Shown piece by piece: positions 51,053 through 60,075 of a stretch of DNA of 64,000 nt. Below the pieces are notes generated by a model. The model was not told where the DNA came from. It saw nothing but the letters and a program-made list of their open reading frames with translations, and ran no database searches. A program made the position numbers and the translations under genes. Source of the DNA: Halorubrum hochsteinianum (GTDB taxonomy: Archaea > Halobacteriota > Halobacteria > Halobacteriales > Haloferacaceae); the NCBI RefSeq assembly GCF_023702125.1, contig NZ_CP098415.1, positions 2,418,001 through 2,482,000 of the forward strand. The letters run 5' to 3'. Within the stretch, counting starts at the first letter, position 1, and each line of letters begins with the position of its first letter.

Positions 51053-52306
51053 ATGCGAAACGTGGACGCCGCAGGGCTGGGAATCGGCGATGACCACCCG
51101 CCCCGGATCATGGGCGTACTCAACGTCTCCGCCGAGTCGCCGTACGACCCCAGCGTGTACGACGACCCCGGCGAGGCCGCCGCCTACGTCGACGAGGAAC
51201 TGATCGGGGAAGGCGCGGACATCGTCGACGTCGGGTTGGAGTCGGCGAACAAGGACTTAGACGTCCTCTCGGCCGAACAGGAGTTAGATCGGCTCGACAC
51301 CGCGGTCGAGACGCTCGAATCGACCTCGGGCGACGCCGTCTGGTCGATCGAGACGCGCTACCACGAGGTCGCCGACGAGGCGATCTCGCGCGGCTTCGAC
51401 ATGGTCAACGACATCTGCGGGTTCGCCGACCCCGAGATGCCCCGCGTCTGCCGCGAACACGACGTGGCGGTCTCGAAGATGGCGTCGCCCCCGGACCTCG
51501 AACGGCCGGGCGCGATCGAGGACGTGGACGACATCTACGAGGCGCTGTCGATGAACGGGGTCACCGACAAGACGATCCTCGACCCCGCGTTCGGCGGGTG
51601 GTCCGCCGAGAAGACACACGAGGACGACCGCGAGACGTTCCACCGGCTCCGCGAGTTCCGCGGGTACGGCCGCCCCCTGCTCGTCTCGATCAACCGCAAG
51701 AGCTTCCTCAGGACCATCGCGGGCCGCAGCACCGAGGAGGCGCTCCCCGTCTCCCTCGCCGCCACGTCGATGGCGGTCGAGCGCGGCGCGCACGTGATCC
51801 GCACCCACGACGTGGCCGAGACGCGCGACGCCGCGCTCGTCGGGGCCGAGTTCGCCCGCGACCGCTACTCCGGCCGCGGCTCCGACGGCGTCGCCGCCGA
51901 GGAGCTCGACGTGACGACCGTCCGCGAGGCCGAGCGCCACCTCGACCGGATCGGCGCGGCGGACGCGGCGCAGGGGGACCGCGGCGTCGCCGACAGCGCC
52001 GTCGTGCGCACCTACGAGCTCTCGGGGCTCGACGACCCGGCCGTCGGCGCGCTCCGCGCCGCGACCGCCGGTCCCGACGCCCCCGCCGCCGCGTTCGCGC
52101 TCGGCGACCCGAACCGCGAACGGAGCGAGACGACCGCCTCGGCGGCCGACGGCGGCGACGGGGCCACCGTCGACGCGCCCGCCGGCGGCCGACGCGGACT
52201 CCTGATCGGGACGCCGGCCGCCGTCTCGGCGGTCAGAGACGACGTGTCCGGCGTTTCGCCGGATCTCGACGCCGTTCTCGGCGACATCGCCCGACACGGT
52301 AATTAA
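51053..52306 (+). CDS. folP: Dihydropteroate synthase family protein
   Basis: The 417-residue protein starts MRNVDAAGLGIGDD. The pterin-binding barrel shows IMGVLNVSAESPYDPSVYDD, VDVGLESANKD, NDICGFADPEMP, LDPAFGGWS and LLVSINRKSFLRTIAGR, then IRTHDV. The usual T-P-D-S-F-S is replaced by SAESPYD, and the C-terminal 120 residues are extra and acidic. The enzyme condenses a hydroxymethylpterin diphosphate with p-aminobenzoate or a related arylamine. Adjacency to MptE, which makes the pterin diphosphate, supports this. Confidence 0.88.
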   Translation: MRNVDAAGLGIGDDHPPRIMGVLNVSAESPYDPSVYDDPGEAAAYVDEELIGEGADIVDVGLESANKDLDVLSAEQELDRLDTAVETLESTSGDAVWSIETRYHEVADEAISRGFDMVNDICGFADPEMPRVCREHDVAVSKMASPPDLERPGAIEDVDDIYEALSMNGVTDKTILDPAFGGWSAEKTHEDDRETFHRLREFRGYGRPLLVSINRKSFLRTIAGRSTEEALPVSLAATSMAVERGAHVIRTHDVAETRDAALVGAEFARDRYSGRGSDGVAAEELDVTTVREAERHLDRIGAADAAQGDRGVADSAVVRTYELSGLDDPAVGALRAATAGPDAPAAAFALGDPNRERSETTASAADGGDGATVDAPAGGRRGLLIGTPAAVSAVRDDVSGVSPDLDAVLGDIARHGN

Positions 52307-52471
52307 GAGAAAGTTTATGCCCTCGTGTAGACAACCGATCGACCGGACGCCGGAGGGGCACGCGGGTAGGGGTACTCTGTGCCACTCCGGTCCATACCAT
52401 ATCCGAACCGGCGAGCGGCAGCGCCGTCCCGCGCCGCCCCGGGGAAGGGGTTCCCGGAGCGTGACTCGACA

Positions 52472-53197
52472 GTGAACTTCTCGACGTTCGAGCCGGCGTA
52501 CGAGGCGATACTCGACGACTTCGGGTTCGACCGCGCGGCCGACGAGCGCGCCCGCGACGCCGCCGCCGACCTCGCGACCCCGTTCCCCCTCGACCGCCTC
52601 GGTGACTGGCGCGGCGCGACCGTCGCGGTCGCGGGCGCGGCCCCCTGCCTCGCCGACGAGGTCGAACTCGCCCGCGACGCCGACGTCGTCGTCGCCGCCT
52701 CCACCGCGGTCGACGTCCTCGCGGACCGCGGCGTCGCCGTCGACTGTATGGTGACCGACCTCGACAAGAACCCGGAGACTGCGGCGGCGCTGACCCGCGA
52801 CGGCGTCCCGGTCGCCGCGCACGCTCACGGCGACAACCTCCCCGCGGTCCGCGAGTGGCTCCCGCGCTTCGCCGACGAGTGGACGCTGGCGACGACGCAG
52901 GCGGCCCCGGTCGGAGCGGTCCGGAACACGGGCGGATTCACCGACGGGGACCGCGCGGCGTTCCTCGCCGACCACGTCGGGGCCGGCGCGCTCACCTTCC
53001 CCGGGTGGAACTTCGACGACCCCGACGTCGACCCGATGAAGGCGCGGAAGCTCGACTGGGCCGCCCGGCTGCTGCGCTGGCTCGAACGCCGCCGGAACGA
53101 GGAGTTTCCCGTCCTGGACGGGCGACGCGAGGCGGCGGACGAGGCGCTGGAAGGGATTCTCGGCGGAGAGTTAACCGGCGACCCCGGCGGCGACTAA
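52472..53197 (+). CDS. mptE: 6-hydroxymethylpterin diphosphokinase MptE-like
   Basis: The 241-residue protein starts at GTG 52472 (MNFSTFEPAYEAILDDFGF), the family's usual beginning; a GTG at 52379 would add an unrelated 31-residue head. Motifs are VAVAGAAPCLADEVEL, VVAASTAVDVLADRG, MVTDLDKNPE and GAGALTFPGWNFDDPD. DUF115/MptE enzymes make 6-hydroxymethyl-7,8-dihydropterin diphosphate in archaea, the substrate of FolP. The mRNA may have a long leader (165-base gap after folP, with TATA-like TTTATG at about 52313). It converges with the creatininase gene, overlapping four bases. Confidence 0.88.
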   Translation: MNFSTFEPAYEAILDDFGFDRAADERARDAAADLATPFPLDRLGDWRGATVAVAGAAPCLADEVELARDADVVVAASTAVDVLADRGVAVDCMVTDLDKNPETAAALTRDGVPVAAHAHGDNLPAVREWLPRFADEWTLATTQAAPVGAVRNTGGFTDGDRAAFLADHVGAGALTFPGWNFDDPDVDPMKARKLDWAARLLRWLERRRNEEFPVLDGRREAADEALEGILGGELTGDPGGD

Positions 53198-53976
53198 GCC
53201 TCGCGCTCCACTCGCGGCTCCGGGAACAGCTCGTCGCGGTCGCGGTCGCCGATCCACTGGGCCAGCCGGACGAGCTGGTCCGCGGCGGCCTCGAACAGGC
53301 GCTCGCTCTTCTCCGGGGTCACGTCGGTCGGGTCGCCGAACGCGCCGTTCGGGGAGTTGTCGATCGCGTCGTAGAACGTGCGCGCGCCGTGGACGGTCGT
53401 GTCGGCGTCGTCGAGGTCGACGAGCCCGCCGTCGCGGGCGTCTTCGAGCCGATCCTCGCGGACGAGGTCGGGGGCGATGTGGGTGATCATCGCCGTCTCC
53501 TTCGGCCCCGCGTGGGGACCGTTGCGCTCGAACAGGTCGTCGACCAGCTCCGGGATCGACTCGTCCCACATCCACTCCACCGCGTAGGCGACCTCGTCCT
53601 CGTGGAGCCGCCGCCCGACCTCGCGGAGGTGCTGGACGTTGCCGCCGTGGGCGTTGACGAACACCACGCGGTCGATGCCGTGGTAGGCGAGGTTCCGGGA
53701 GAAGGACTCGACGTAGTCGCGGAACTCGGGCGGGTCGACCCACATCGTCCCCGGGAACTGCCGGTGGTGCGGGCTGACGCCGACGTTGATCGTCGGCGTT
53801 CGGAACGCGTCAGACCGGTCGGCGGCCGCCGTCGCGAGCGCCTCGGCGATCAGGTGGTCGGTCGCCAGCGGGAGGTGCGGGCCGTGCTGTTCGGTCGATC
53901 CGAGCGGGACGAGCGCGACGGAGCCCTCGGACAGCGCGTCGCCGAGCTCCGGCCAGGTGTGGTCCGCGAGATACAT
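53194..53976 (-). CDS. Creatininase family protein (ArfB-like)
   Basis: The 260-residue protein starts MYLADHTWPELGDAL (ATG 53976). It has VPLGSTEQHGPHLPLATDHLIAEAL, the metal ligands of the creatininase family, and FVNAHGGNVQHL and HAGPKETAMITH. In archaea such enzymes include ArfB, the formamide hydrolase of F420 and riboflavin synthesis. The context with folP and mptE, other pterin and GTP-derived pathways, favours ArfB but does not prove it. Minus-strand TTTGATAC (53999-54006) is the likely TATA box. Confidence 0.85.
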   Translation of the reverse strand: MYLADHTWPELGDALSEGSVALVPLGSTEQHGPHLPLATDHLIAEALATAAADRSDAFRTPTINVGVSPHHRQFPGTMWVDPPEFRDYVESFSRNLAYHGIDRVVFVNAHGGNVQHLREVGRRLHEDEVAYAVEWMWDESIPELVDDLFERNGPHAGPKETAMITHIAPDLVREDRLEDARDGGLVDLDDADTTVHGARTFYDAIDNSPNGAFGDPTDVTPEKSERLFEAAADQLVRLAQWIGDRDRDELFPEPRVEREA

Positions 53977-54095
53977 GTTCCGACGACGCCGGCCGGACGT
54001 ATCAAACCGCCGTCTCCGGCGGAACCGGCCGGCGAGGAGCCGCCGTTCGCGCCGTGTCGACACCCTTTTTGTGTCCTCCGGCCGAACCGACGACC

Positions 54096-54506
54096 ATGTT
54101 CGGAGGCGGCGGCATGAACCCGCGAAAGATGAAGCAGATGATGAAACAGATGGGGATCGACGTCGAGGAGCTCGACGCCGAACGGGTCGTCATCGAGACG
54201 GCCGACGGCGACGACCTCGTCTTCGACGGCGCGCAGGTCACCAAGATGGACGCCCAAGGGCAGGAGACGTATCAGATCGTCGGCTCGCCCGACGCGGTCG
54301 CCGACGCTGGCGTCGGCGGCGCGACGGCCGTCGAGGGCGACGCGGACGACCCGGCGCTCGACGAGGCGGACGACGGCGACGACGAGATCCCGGAGGAGGA
54401 CGTGAAGCTCGTCGCTCAGCAGGCGGGCGTCTCGAAGGACGCCGCCCGAGAGGCGCTGGAGGCGGCCAACGGCGAGCCGGCCCGGGCGATCTCGGACCTG
54501 CAGTGA
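54096..54506 (+). CDS. nac: Nascent polypeptide-associated complex protein (archaeal NAC)
   Basis: The 136-residue protein starts MFGGGGMNPRKMKQMMKQMGIDVEELD. The NAC barrel reads VVIETADGDDLVFDGAQVTKMDAQGQETYQIVG, and the C-terminal 40 residues form a UBA domain (EEDVKLVAQQAGVSKDAAREALEAANG). Archaeal NAC is a homodimer that binds nascent chains at the ribosome exit. A Met/Lys-rich start is usual. The stop overlaps the start of trmI (GTGA), so both are translated from one mRNA. Confidence 0.95.
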   Translation: MFGGGGMNPRKMKQMMKQMGIDVEELDAERVVIETADGDDLVFDGAQVTKMDAQGQETYQIVGSPDAVADAGVGGATAVEGDADDPALDEADDGDDEIPEEDVKLVAQQAGVSKDAAREALEAANGEPARAISDLQ

Positions 54507-55243
54507 CGGACGCCGCGTACCTGCTCGTCCACGAGGACCGGGAGTACCTGCTGGAGCCGGGCGAGGAGTTCGGCACCGACCTCGGCGTGATCGAGGTCCC
54601 CGAGGACGTCGCGGCCGGCGACGAGGTCGAGACCCACCTCGGCACGGTCTTCGAGGTCCGCGCGCTCCGCGGCCCCGACCTCTTCAACCACCTCGAACGC
54701 ACCGGCGCGCCGATGATGCCCCGCGACGTTGGACTCGTGATGGGTCACACCGGCGCGGCCGGCGGCGACCGCGTCCTCGACGCGGGCACGGGGACGGGCA
54801 TCCTCGCCGCGTACCTCGGCCGCGCCGGAGCCGACGTGGTCACCTACGAGGTCGACGCCGAGTTCGCCGAGGTCGCCCGCGAGAACATGCGGACGGCGGG
54901 GGTCGCCGACCGCGTCGAGGTGCGGACCGGCGACCTCACCGACGAGCTGGACGCGCTCGCCGACGGCGAGCCGTTCGACGCGCTGACGCTCGACACCGGC
55001 GACGCCCCGGCCGTCGTCGAGCGCGCGGACGACCTGCTCGCCCCCGGCGGTCGCCTCGCCGTCTACTCCCCGTTCGTGGAGGGGACCCGGGAGGCCGCCC
55101 TCGCCGCCCGCGAGGCGGGCTTCGACGAGGTCGAGACGCTTGAAACGATCCAGCGCGAGATGGACTTTTCCGACCGCGGCTCGCGCCCCTCCACCGCCGG
55201 CGTCGGCCACACGGGCTACCTCGTGTTCGCGCGAGCGCCCTGA
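54503..55243 (+). CDS. trmI: tRNA (adenine-N1)-methyltransferase TrmI
   Basis: The 246-residue protein starts at GTG 54503 inside the NAC stop region. The SAM-binding motif is VLDAGTGTGILAAYLGRAG and the acidic loop is VTYEVDAEF. The N-terminal domain (LLVHEDREYLLEPGEEFGTDLGVI) and MPRDVGLVMGHTG fit the TrmI/Trm61 family, which methylates A57/A58 in the T loop of archaeal tRNA. The overlap with NAC is a constant archaeal arrangement. Confidence 0.93.
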   Translation: MTDAAYLLVHEDREYLLEPGEEFGTDLGVIEVPEDVAAGDEVETHLGTVFEVRALRGPDLFNHLERTGAPMMPRDVGLVMGHTGAAGGDRVLDAGTGTGILAAYLGRAGADVVTYEVDAEFAEVARENMRTAGVADRVEVRTGDLTDELDALADGEPFDALTLDTGDAPAVVERADDLLAPGGRLAVYSPFVEGTREAALAAREAGFDEVETLETIQREMDFSDRGSRPSTAGVGHTGYLVFARAP

Positions 55244-55286
55244 CGCCGCCGCAACGCTCTTTCGGGTCGAACCTGTCACCGTCGGT

Positions 55287-56351
55287 GTGGCCGACGAGGA
55301 CGACGGAGCCGAACGCTCCTCGAACCCCGCCAGCGACGCCGCCGACTCCACCCCGGCCGACGCCGCCAGCGACCTGTCCCGCCACGCGGCGGAGGTCGCC
55401 GACCTCCTCCCGCGATCAAACGACCCGCTCGTAGAGGCGGTCGAGACGGCCCTCTCCGGTCGCTCCGAGGTCGTCGCGGTGGGCGTCCCGGTCCGGCTGC
55501 TGCCGCCGGTTCTGGCGGCCCGCGAGCGGTCGTCGGGCCCGCCGTGGCGGGTCGCGTGTCGCCCGGGCGTCGTCGACGCGCTCTCCCGGGCGCTCGTCCT
55601 CGGCACCGCGGCCGCCGAGGCGGTCGAGACGGACGCGATCCGGATCCGCACCGGAGAACCCCTCGATCACGGGACGGGGGGCACGCTGTTCGCGAGTCCC
55701 GACCGCGTCGACGCGGTCGTCGGCCCCGCCGGCGATCGGACGCTCGCGACGACGACGGTCGACGACGCCTCCAGATCCGCGTCCGCGACCGACGCGCGGC
55801 TGACCGTCCGGGGCGTCCGGGCAGCGGCCGAGTCGCGGTTCGACGCGGCGACGGCGGAGTCGGTCGGGATGCCCTCGCGGCGGCGACTGGTCGCCGCGGC
55901 GCGCGAGGTCCTCGACGACCGCTTCGCCGACGACGTGGCCGCCGTGCTGGAGTCGCTCGCACCCGGCGAGTTCGGTCGGACGAGCGAGCCGTCGGACCGG
56001 ACGCTGCTCGTCGCGCTCGCGGCGCGACACGACCACCTCTTCCGCGACCTCCGCAGGTGGGTCGGGACGGAGGGAGTCGGGATCGCCCCGGCGCAGGAGT
56101 TCACCCGCGACCGGCGCGCGCTCGTCGAGCGGGAGCTGATCGAGTCGATCAAGGTGCCGATGGGACCGGGGCGGCCGATGCTCCGGCTCCGCGCGGTCGA
56201 CGACGCGCTGTTGCGCGCCCGTCCCGAGGAGGTGCCGAGCGTCCTCACGGGGCGGTTCGCGCTGCCGACCGACGCGGACGGTCGGATCCGCCGCGACGCG
56301 ACTCGCGACGACCGACGGCCGGTCTGGGAGCGGCGGCGGTGGCGGCGGTGA
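55287..56351 (+). CDS. Winged-helix regulator with sensor-like N-terminal domain (TbsP/DUF5821-like)
   Basis: The 354-residue protein is read from GTG 55287 (MADEDDGAERSSN). After a disordered acidic head comes an alpha/beta domain (VVAVGVPVRLLPPVLAARE, ALVLGTAAAEAVETDAIRI, GTLFASPDRVDAVVGPAG). The C-terminal winged helix has RTLLVALAARHDHLFRDLRRWVGTEGVGIAP then FTRDRRALVERELIESIKVPMGPGRPMLRL. This layout resembles haloarchaeal TbsP-type regulators of sugar metabolism, but the match is from memory. The target genes and the effector are unknown. The start codon is not certain. Confidence 0.6.
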   Translation: MADEDDGAERSSNPASDAADSTPADAASDLSRHAAEVADLLPRSNDPLVEAVETALSGRSEVVAVGVPVRLLPPVLAARERSSGPPWRVACRPGVVDALSRALVLGTAAAEAVETDAIRIRTGEPLDHGTGGTLFASPDRVDAVVGPAGDRTLATTTVDDASRSASATDARLTVRGVRAAAESRFDAATAESVGMPSRRRLVAAAREVLDDRFADDVAAVLESLAPGEFGRTSEPSDRTLLVALAARHDHLFRDLRRWVGTEGVGIAPAQEFTRDRRALVERELIESIKVPMGPGRPMLRLRAVDDALLRARPEEVPSVLTGRFALPTDADGRIRRDATRDDRRPVWERRRWRR

Positions 56352-56418
56352 AACCCTCGGGGCCGGCCGCCGATCCGACGTGACAAGAACTAACTCTCGG
56401 CGGCGCGCTCACACGAGT

Positions 56419-57540
56419 ATGACGACGTTCTCCGACAGGGTCGAGCGGATCTCGATAAGCGGGATCCGCGAGGTGTTCGAGGCGGCCGGCGACGACGCGA
56501 TCAACCTCGGGCTGGGCCAGCCGGACTTCCCGACGCCCGAGCACGCGCGTCGGGCCGCGGTCGACGCCATCGAGTCCGGGAAGGCCGACGCGTACACCGA
56601 GAACAAGGGGACCCCGTCGCTGCGCGAGGCGATCGCGGAGAAGCACCGCGCCGATCAGGGGATCGACCTCGACCCCGGCAACGTCATCGCGACCGCCGGC
56701 GGCAGCGAGGCGCTCCATATCGCCCTCGAAGCGCACGTCGACGCGGGCGACGAGGTGCTGATCCCGGACCCAGGGTTCGTCTCCTACGACGCGCTGACGA
56801 AGCTGACCGGCGGCGAGCCGGTCCCCGTGCCGCTCCGCGACGACCTCACGATCGACCCGGCCGCGATCGAGGCGGCCATCACCGACGACACCGCGGCGTT
56901 CGTCGTGAACTCCCCCGGCAACCCCACGGGCGCGGTCTCCTCCGAGGCGGACGTGCGCGAGTTCGCCCGCATCGCCGACGAGCACGACGTGCTCTGTATC
57001 TCCGACGAGGTGTACGAGTACACCGTCTTCGACGGCGAACACCGGTCGCCGATCGAGTTCGCCGAGACGGACAACGTCGTGGTCGTCAACTCCGCCTCGA
57101 AGCTGTTCTCGATGACCGGCTGGCGGCTCGGCTGGGTGTACGGCTCCGACGAGCGCGTCGAGCGAATGCTGCGCGTCCACCAGTACGCGCAGGCCTGCGC
57201 GTCCGCCCCGGCGCAGTACGCCGCGGAGGCCGCGCTGCGCGGCGACCGCGGCGTGGTCGAGGAGATGACCGACTCCTTCCGGCGTCGCCGCGACCTCCTC
57301 CTCGACGGCTTCGACGAGATCGGCCTCGACTGTCCGACGCCGCAGGGGGCGTTCTACGCGATGCCCCGCGTCCCTGACGGGTTCGTCGACGAGTGCCTCG
57401 ACCGCGGCGTGGTCGTCGTCCCCGGCGAGGCGTTCGGCGGGGGCGGGGCCGGCCACGCCCGGATCTCGTACGCGACCGACGAGGAACAGCTCCGAGAGGC
57501 CCTCGACGTGATGGGCGAGGCGTACGAGGCGGTCCGCTGA
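56419..57540 (+). CDS. PLP-dependent aminotransferase (class I/II)
   Basis: The 373-residue enzyme starts MTTFSDRVERISISGIREVFE (ATG 56419). Family motifs are LGLGQPDFPTPEH, YTENKGTPSLREAI, ATAGGSEALHIALEAHVD, NSPGNPTGAV and ISDEVYEYTVFD. The PLP lysine is in VNSASKLFSMTGWRLGW, and the substrate Arg is in HARISYA. It would transfer amino groups between an amino acid and a 2-oxo acid. An aspartate or aromatic substrate is likely, but cannot be fixed here. Confidence 0.93.
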   Translation: MTTFSDRVERISISGIREVFEAAGDDAINLGLGQPDFPTPEHARRAAVDAIESGKADAYTENKGTPSLREAIAEKHRADQGIDLDPGNVIATAGGSEALHIALEAHVDAGDEVLIPDPGFVSYDALTKLTGGEPVPVPLRDDLTIDPAAIEAAITDDTAAFVVNSPGNPTGAVSSEADVREFARIADEHDVLCISDEVYEYTVFDGEHRSPIEFAETDNVVVVNSASKLFSMTGWRLGWVYGSDERVERMLRVHQYAQACASAPAQYAAEAALRGDRGVVEEMTDSFRRRRDLLLDGFDEIGLDCPTPQGAFYAMPRVPDGFVDECLDRGVVVVPGEAFGGGGAGHARISYATDEEQLREALDVMGEAYEAVR

Positions 57541-57577
57541 CACCGATCCGCCCCGGCCCGCCACGACCCGCCCCGCG

Positions 57578-58588
57578 TCAGCCATCCCCGTCGCCCAGCA
57601 GCCGGAGCGAGCGCTCGTAGTACTCGTCGCCGTACCGGATCATCCTCTCCTCGTTCGCGCCGACGCCCGCGTCCTTCCGCACGTTCCCGTCGATGTACGG
57701 GCGCGCGTCGATCGCTCGGAGCAGTTCGACGTACGCCTCGGAGTACGGGTGCGTCTCGCCGTACTCGTCGACCGCCGCCCGCTCGACGATCCGGGCGGCC
57801 TCGGCCGAGAGCTCGTCCGCCCCGACCCTGGGACCGACGAGCCTCGCTCGGAGGACCGCCTCCATCCGTTCGGGATCCTCGGCGACCGCCTCCGCGGTCG
57901 GCCGGTAGACGGCCTCGTGGAACTGCTCCCGTTCGACCTCGACTCGATACGCGGTGTCTCGATAGACGACGCGGTCGGGGCCGTCGGCGGCGAGCAGTTC
58001 GCTGTCGTCGCGGGCCGAGACCGACCGGTACACGTACCCCCCGCGCTCCACTAGCCCGACCGGATATCCGCCCACGTTCCCGCGGGCACGCGCGGCGAAG
58101 TGCGCGATCCGGACCCCGCGCCGATCGGCTTCCGGGAGGGGTCCGTTCTCGCCGCCGTCGAGGGCCGATTCGTCCCCGTCGTCGGCCGACTCGTCGCCGT
58201 CGCTTTCGAAGAGCCGGAGGACCGGGTAGGTCTCGGCGACCTCGTCGACGACCACCGAGTCGAGCCGGTAGTAGGTCCCGTCTCGGCGCACGTACGCGGG
58301 GTCGTCCCCGCTCGCGAGGAACGGCTCGCGGTGCCGGGTCGTGTACACTTCACCCGCCAGCGCGGCGTCGAGCCCCGCCTCGTCCCATCTCTCGGGCGGA
58401 TCGTCGTGGTCGCGCACGTACCGATCGCGCAGCGATCCCTCGACCCGCGAGAGCGAGAGCCTCAGTTCCGCTCCGTCGCCGTCGCTCGGGTCGTCGTTCT
58501 CCGTTCCGAGGCAGCCCGCGACGATGCCGACACCGCTGGCGACCGCGCAAGCGAGGAGGCGACGCCGGGACGGTGCGAGTTCGTCCAT
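57578..58588 (-). CDS. Tat lipoprotein of unknown function
   Basis: The 336-residue protein starts MDELAPSRRRLLACAVASGVGIVAGCLGTEND: twin arginines, hydrophobic segment and lipobox VAGC. The rest is acidic and contains YTTRHREPFLASGDDPAYVRRDGTYYRLD and VYRDTAYRVEVEREQF, with no family I recognise. An Asp/Ser-rich stretch sits near residue 130. It would be held on the outside of the membrane. Confidence 0.72.
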   Translation of the reverse strand: MDELAPSRRRLLACAVASGVGIVAGCLGTENDDPSDGDGAELRLSLSRVEGSLRDRYVRDHDDPPERWDEAGLDAALAGEVYTTRHREPFLASGDDPAYVRRDGTYYRLDSVVVDEVAETYPVLRLFESDGDESADDGDESALDGGENGPLPEADRRGVRIAHFAARARGNVGGYPVGLVERGGYVYRSVSARDDSELLAADGPDRVVYRDTAYRVEVEREQFHEAVYRPTAEAVAEDPERMEAVLRARLVGPRVGADELSAEAARIVERAAVDEYGETHPYSEAYVELLRAIDARPYIDGNVRKDAGVGANEERMIRYGDEYYERSLRLLGDGDG

Positions 58589-58705
58589 ACCGGGCGTACC
58601 GCGAGAGGGCGGAAAGCCGTTGCCGAAACACAAACGCCCGCTTGCGTGACCGCGAGGGGTCGGGACGCGACGCCGGACGGGTCACCCCGCTGATCGCTCT
58701 AGCAG

Positions 58706-58720
58706 ATTACTACAAGTAAT
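58706..58720 (+). promoter_or_regulatory. Inverted repeat upstream of the mat promoter
   Basis: ATTACT-ACA-AGTAAT is a perfect 6-bp inverted repeat with a 3-base spacer, 25 bases upstream of the TATA-like AAGTTATAC at 58745-58753 and 60 bases before the ATG. It may be an operator of the SAM synthetase gene. Confidence 0.4.
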
Positions 58721-58744
58721 TTCGAAGTGATGGAGCGTTTCCGC

Positions 58745-58753
58745 AAGTTATAC
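58745..58753 (+). promoter_or_regulatory. TATA-like box of mat
   Basis: AAGTTATAC in an A/T-rich stretch ends 26 bases before the ATG at 58780. Confidence 0.5.
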
Positions 58754-58779
58754 TGTCAGCGGCGGAGTACCGAGGCGTA

Positions 58780-59982
58780 ATGGACCGAAACATACAGGTA
58801 AGTCGCCTCGACCGGCAAGCGGTCGAGGACCAGGAGGTCGAGATCGTCGAGCGAAAGGGGATCGGTCACCCCGACTCGATCTGCGACGGCGTCGCGGAGT
58901 CGGTGTCGCGGGCGCTCTCGCAGCTCTACCTCGACCGCGTCGGCAAGGTGCTCCACTACAACACCGACGAGACGCAGCTTGTCGCCGGCCGCGCGGCCCC
59001 CGCGTTCGGCGGCGGCGAGGTCGTCGAACCCATCTACATCCTCATCGTCGGCCGCGCCACGAAGGAGTACGACGGCGAGCAGCTCCCGGTCGACTCGACG
59101 GCGCTCGCGGCCGCCCGCGACTACCTCTCCGAGACGATCCCGGAACTGGAGTACGGTACCGACGTCGTCGTCGACGTGAAACTCGGCGAGGGCTCCGGCG
59201 ACCTCCAGGACGTCTTCGGCGAGGAGACCCAGGAGGTCCCGATGGCCAACGACACCTCCTACGGCGTCGGCCACGCCCCGCTCACCGAGACCGAGACGAT
59301 CGTCCGCGAGGCCGAGCGCGCGCTCAACGGCCCGTACCACGACGACCACCCGGAGCTCGGTCCCGACGTGAAGATCATGGGCAAACGCGAGGGCGACCGG
59401 ATCGACATCACCGTCGCCGCCGCGATGGTCGACGCCTACGTCGACGGCCTCGACGAGTATGACGACGCGGTCGCGTCCGTCCGCGAGTACGTCGACGACC
59501 TCGCCCGCGGGTACACCGACCGCGAGGTCCACGTCGACGTCAACACCGCCGACGACTACGACGAGGGCTCCGTCTACCTCACCGTGACCGGCACCTCCGC
59601 CGAGCAGGGCGACGACGGCTCCGTCGGCCGCGGCAACCGCGCCAACGGCCTCATCACCCCGAACCGCCCGATGTCGATGGAGGCGACCTCCGGCAAGAAC
59701 CCCGTCAACCACATCGGGAAGATCTACAACCTCCTCTCCACCCGCGTCGCCGAGTCCGTCACGGCGGAGGTCGACGGCATCCGCGACCTCCAGGTCCGCC
59801 TGCTCTCGCAGATCGGCCGCCCGATCGACGAGCCGCACGTCGCCGACGCGCAGATCGTCACCGAGGACGGCGTCGAACTGAGCGACATCGAGGCTGACGT
59901 CCTCGCCATCGTCGACCGCGAACTGGCCGACGTGACCGACGTGACCCGCAGCGTCATCGAGGGCGACGTCTCGACGTTCTGA
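58780..59982 (+). CDS. mat: S-adenosylmethionine synthetase (archaeal type)
   Basis: The 400-residue enzyme starts [37 protein letters not shown], the archaeal MAT start. Motifs include [37 protein letters not shown] and the [29 protein letters not shown] segment. It makes S-adenosylmethionine from methionine and ATP for the many methylases in this window. Length and composition fit the archaeal family and not bacterial MetK. A TATA-like box and an inverted repeat lie upstream. Confidence 0.96.
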   Translation: MDRNIQVSRLDRQAVEDQEVEIVERKGIGHPDSICDGVAESVSRALSQLYLDRVGKVLHYNTDETQLVAGRAAPAFGGGEVVEPIYILIVGRATKEYDGEQLPVDSTALAAARDYLSETIPELEYGTDVVVDVKLGEGSGDLQDVFGEETQEVPMANDTSYGVGHAPLTETETIVREAERALNGPYHDDHPELGPDVKIMGKREGDRIDITVAAAMVDAYVDGLDEYDDAVASVREYVDDLARGYTDREVHVDVNTADDYDEGSVYLTVTGTSAEQGDDGSVGRGNRANGLITPNRPMSMEATSGKNPVNHIGKIYNLLSTRVAESVTAEVDGIRDLQVRLLSQIGRPIDEPHVADAQIVTEDGVELSDIEADVLAIVDRELADVTDVTRSVIEGDVSTF

Positions 59983-60075
59983 CGGCGGACCCGATCGACC
60001 CGTTCCGGGCGGTCGCAGCAGCGCTGACGCCGACCGGCCCGGGGTTTCTACTTGCGACGCCCCGTGCGATCCGAC

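Noticed and set aside
55140-55286. Upstream extension of the winged-helix regulator
   Set aside because: It would overlap trmI by about 100 bases and has no domain character.
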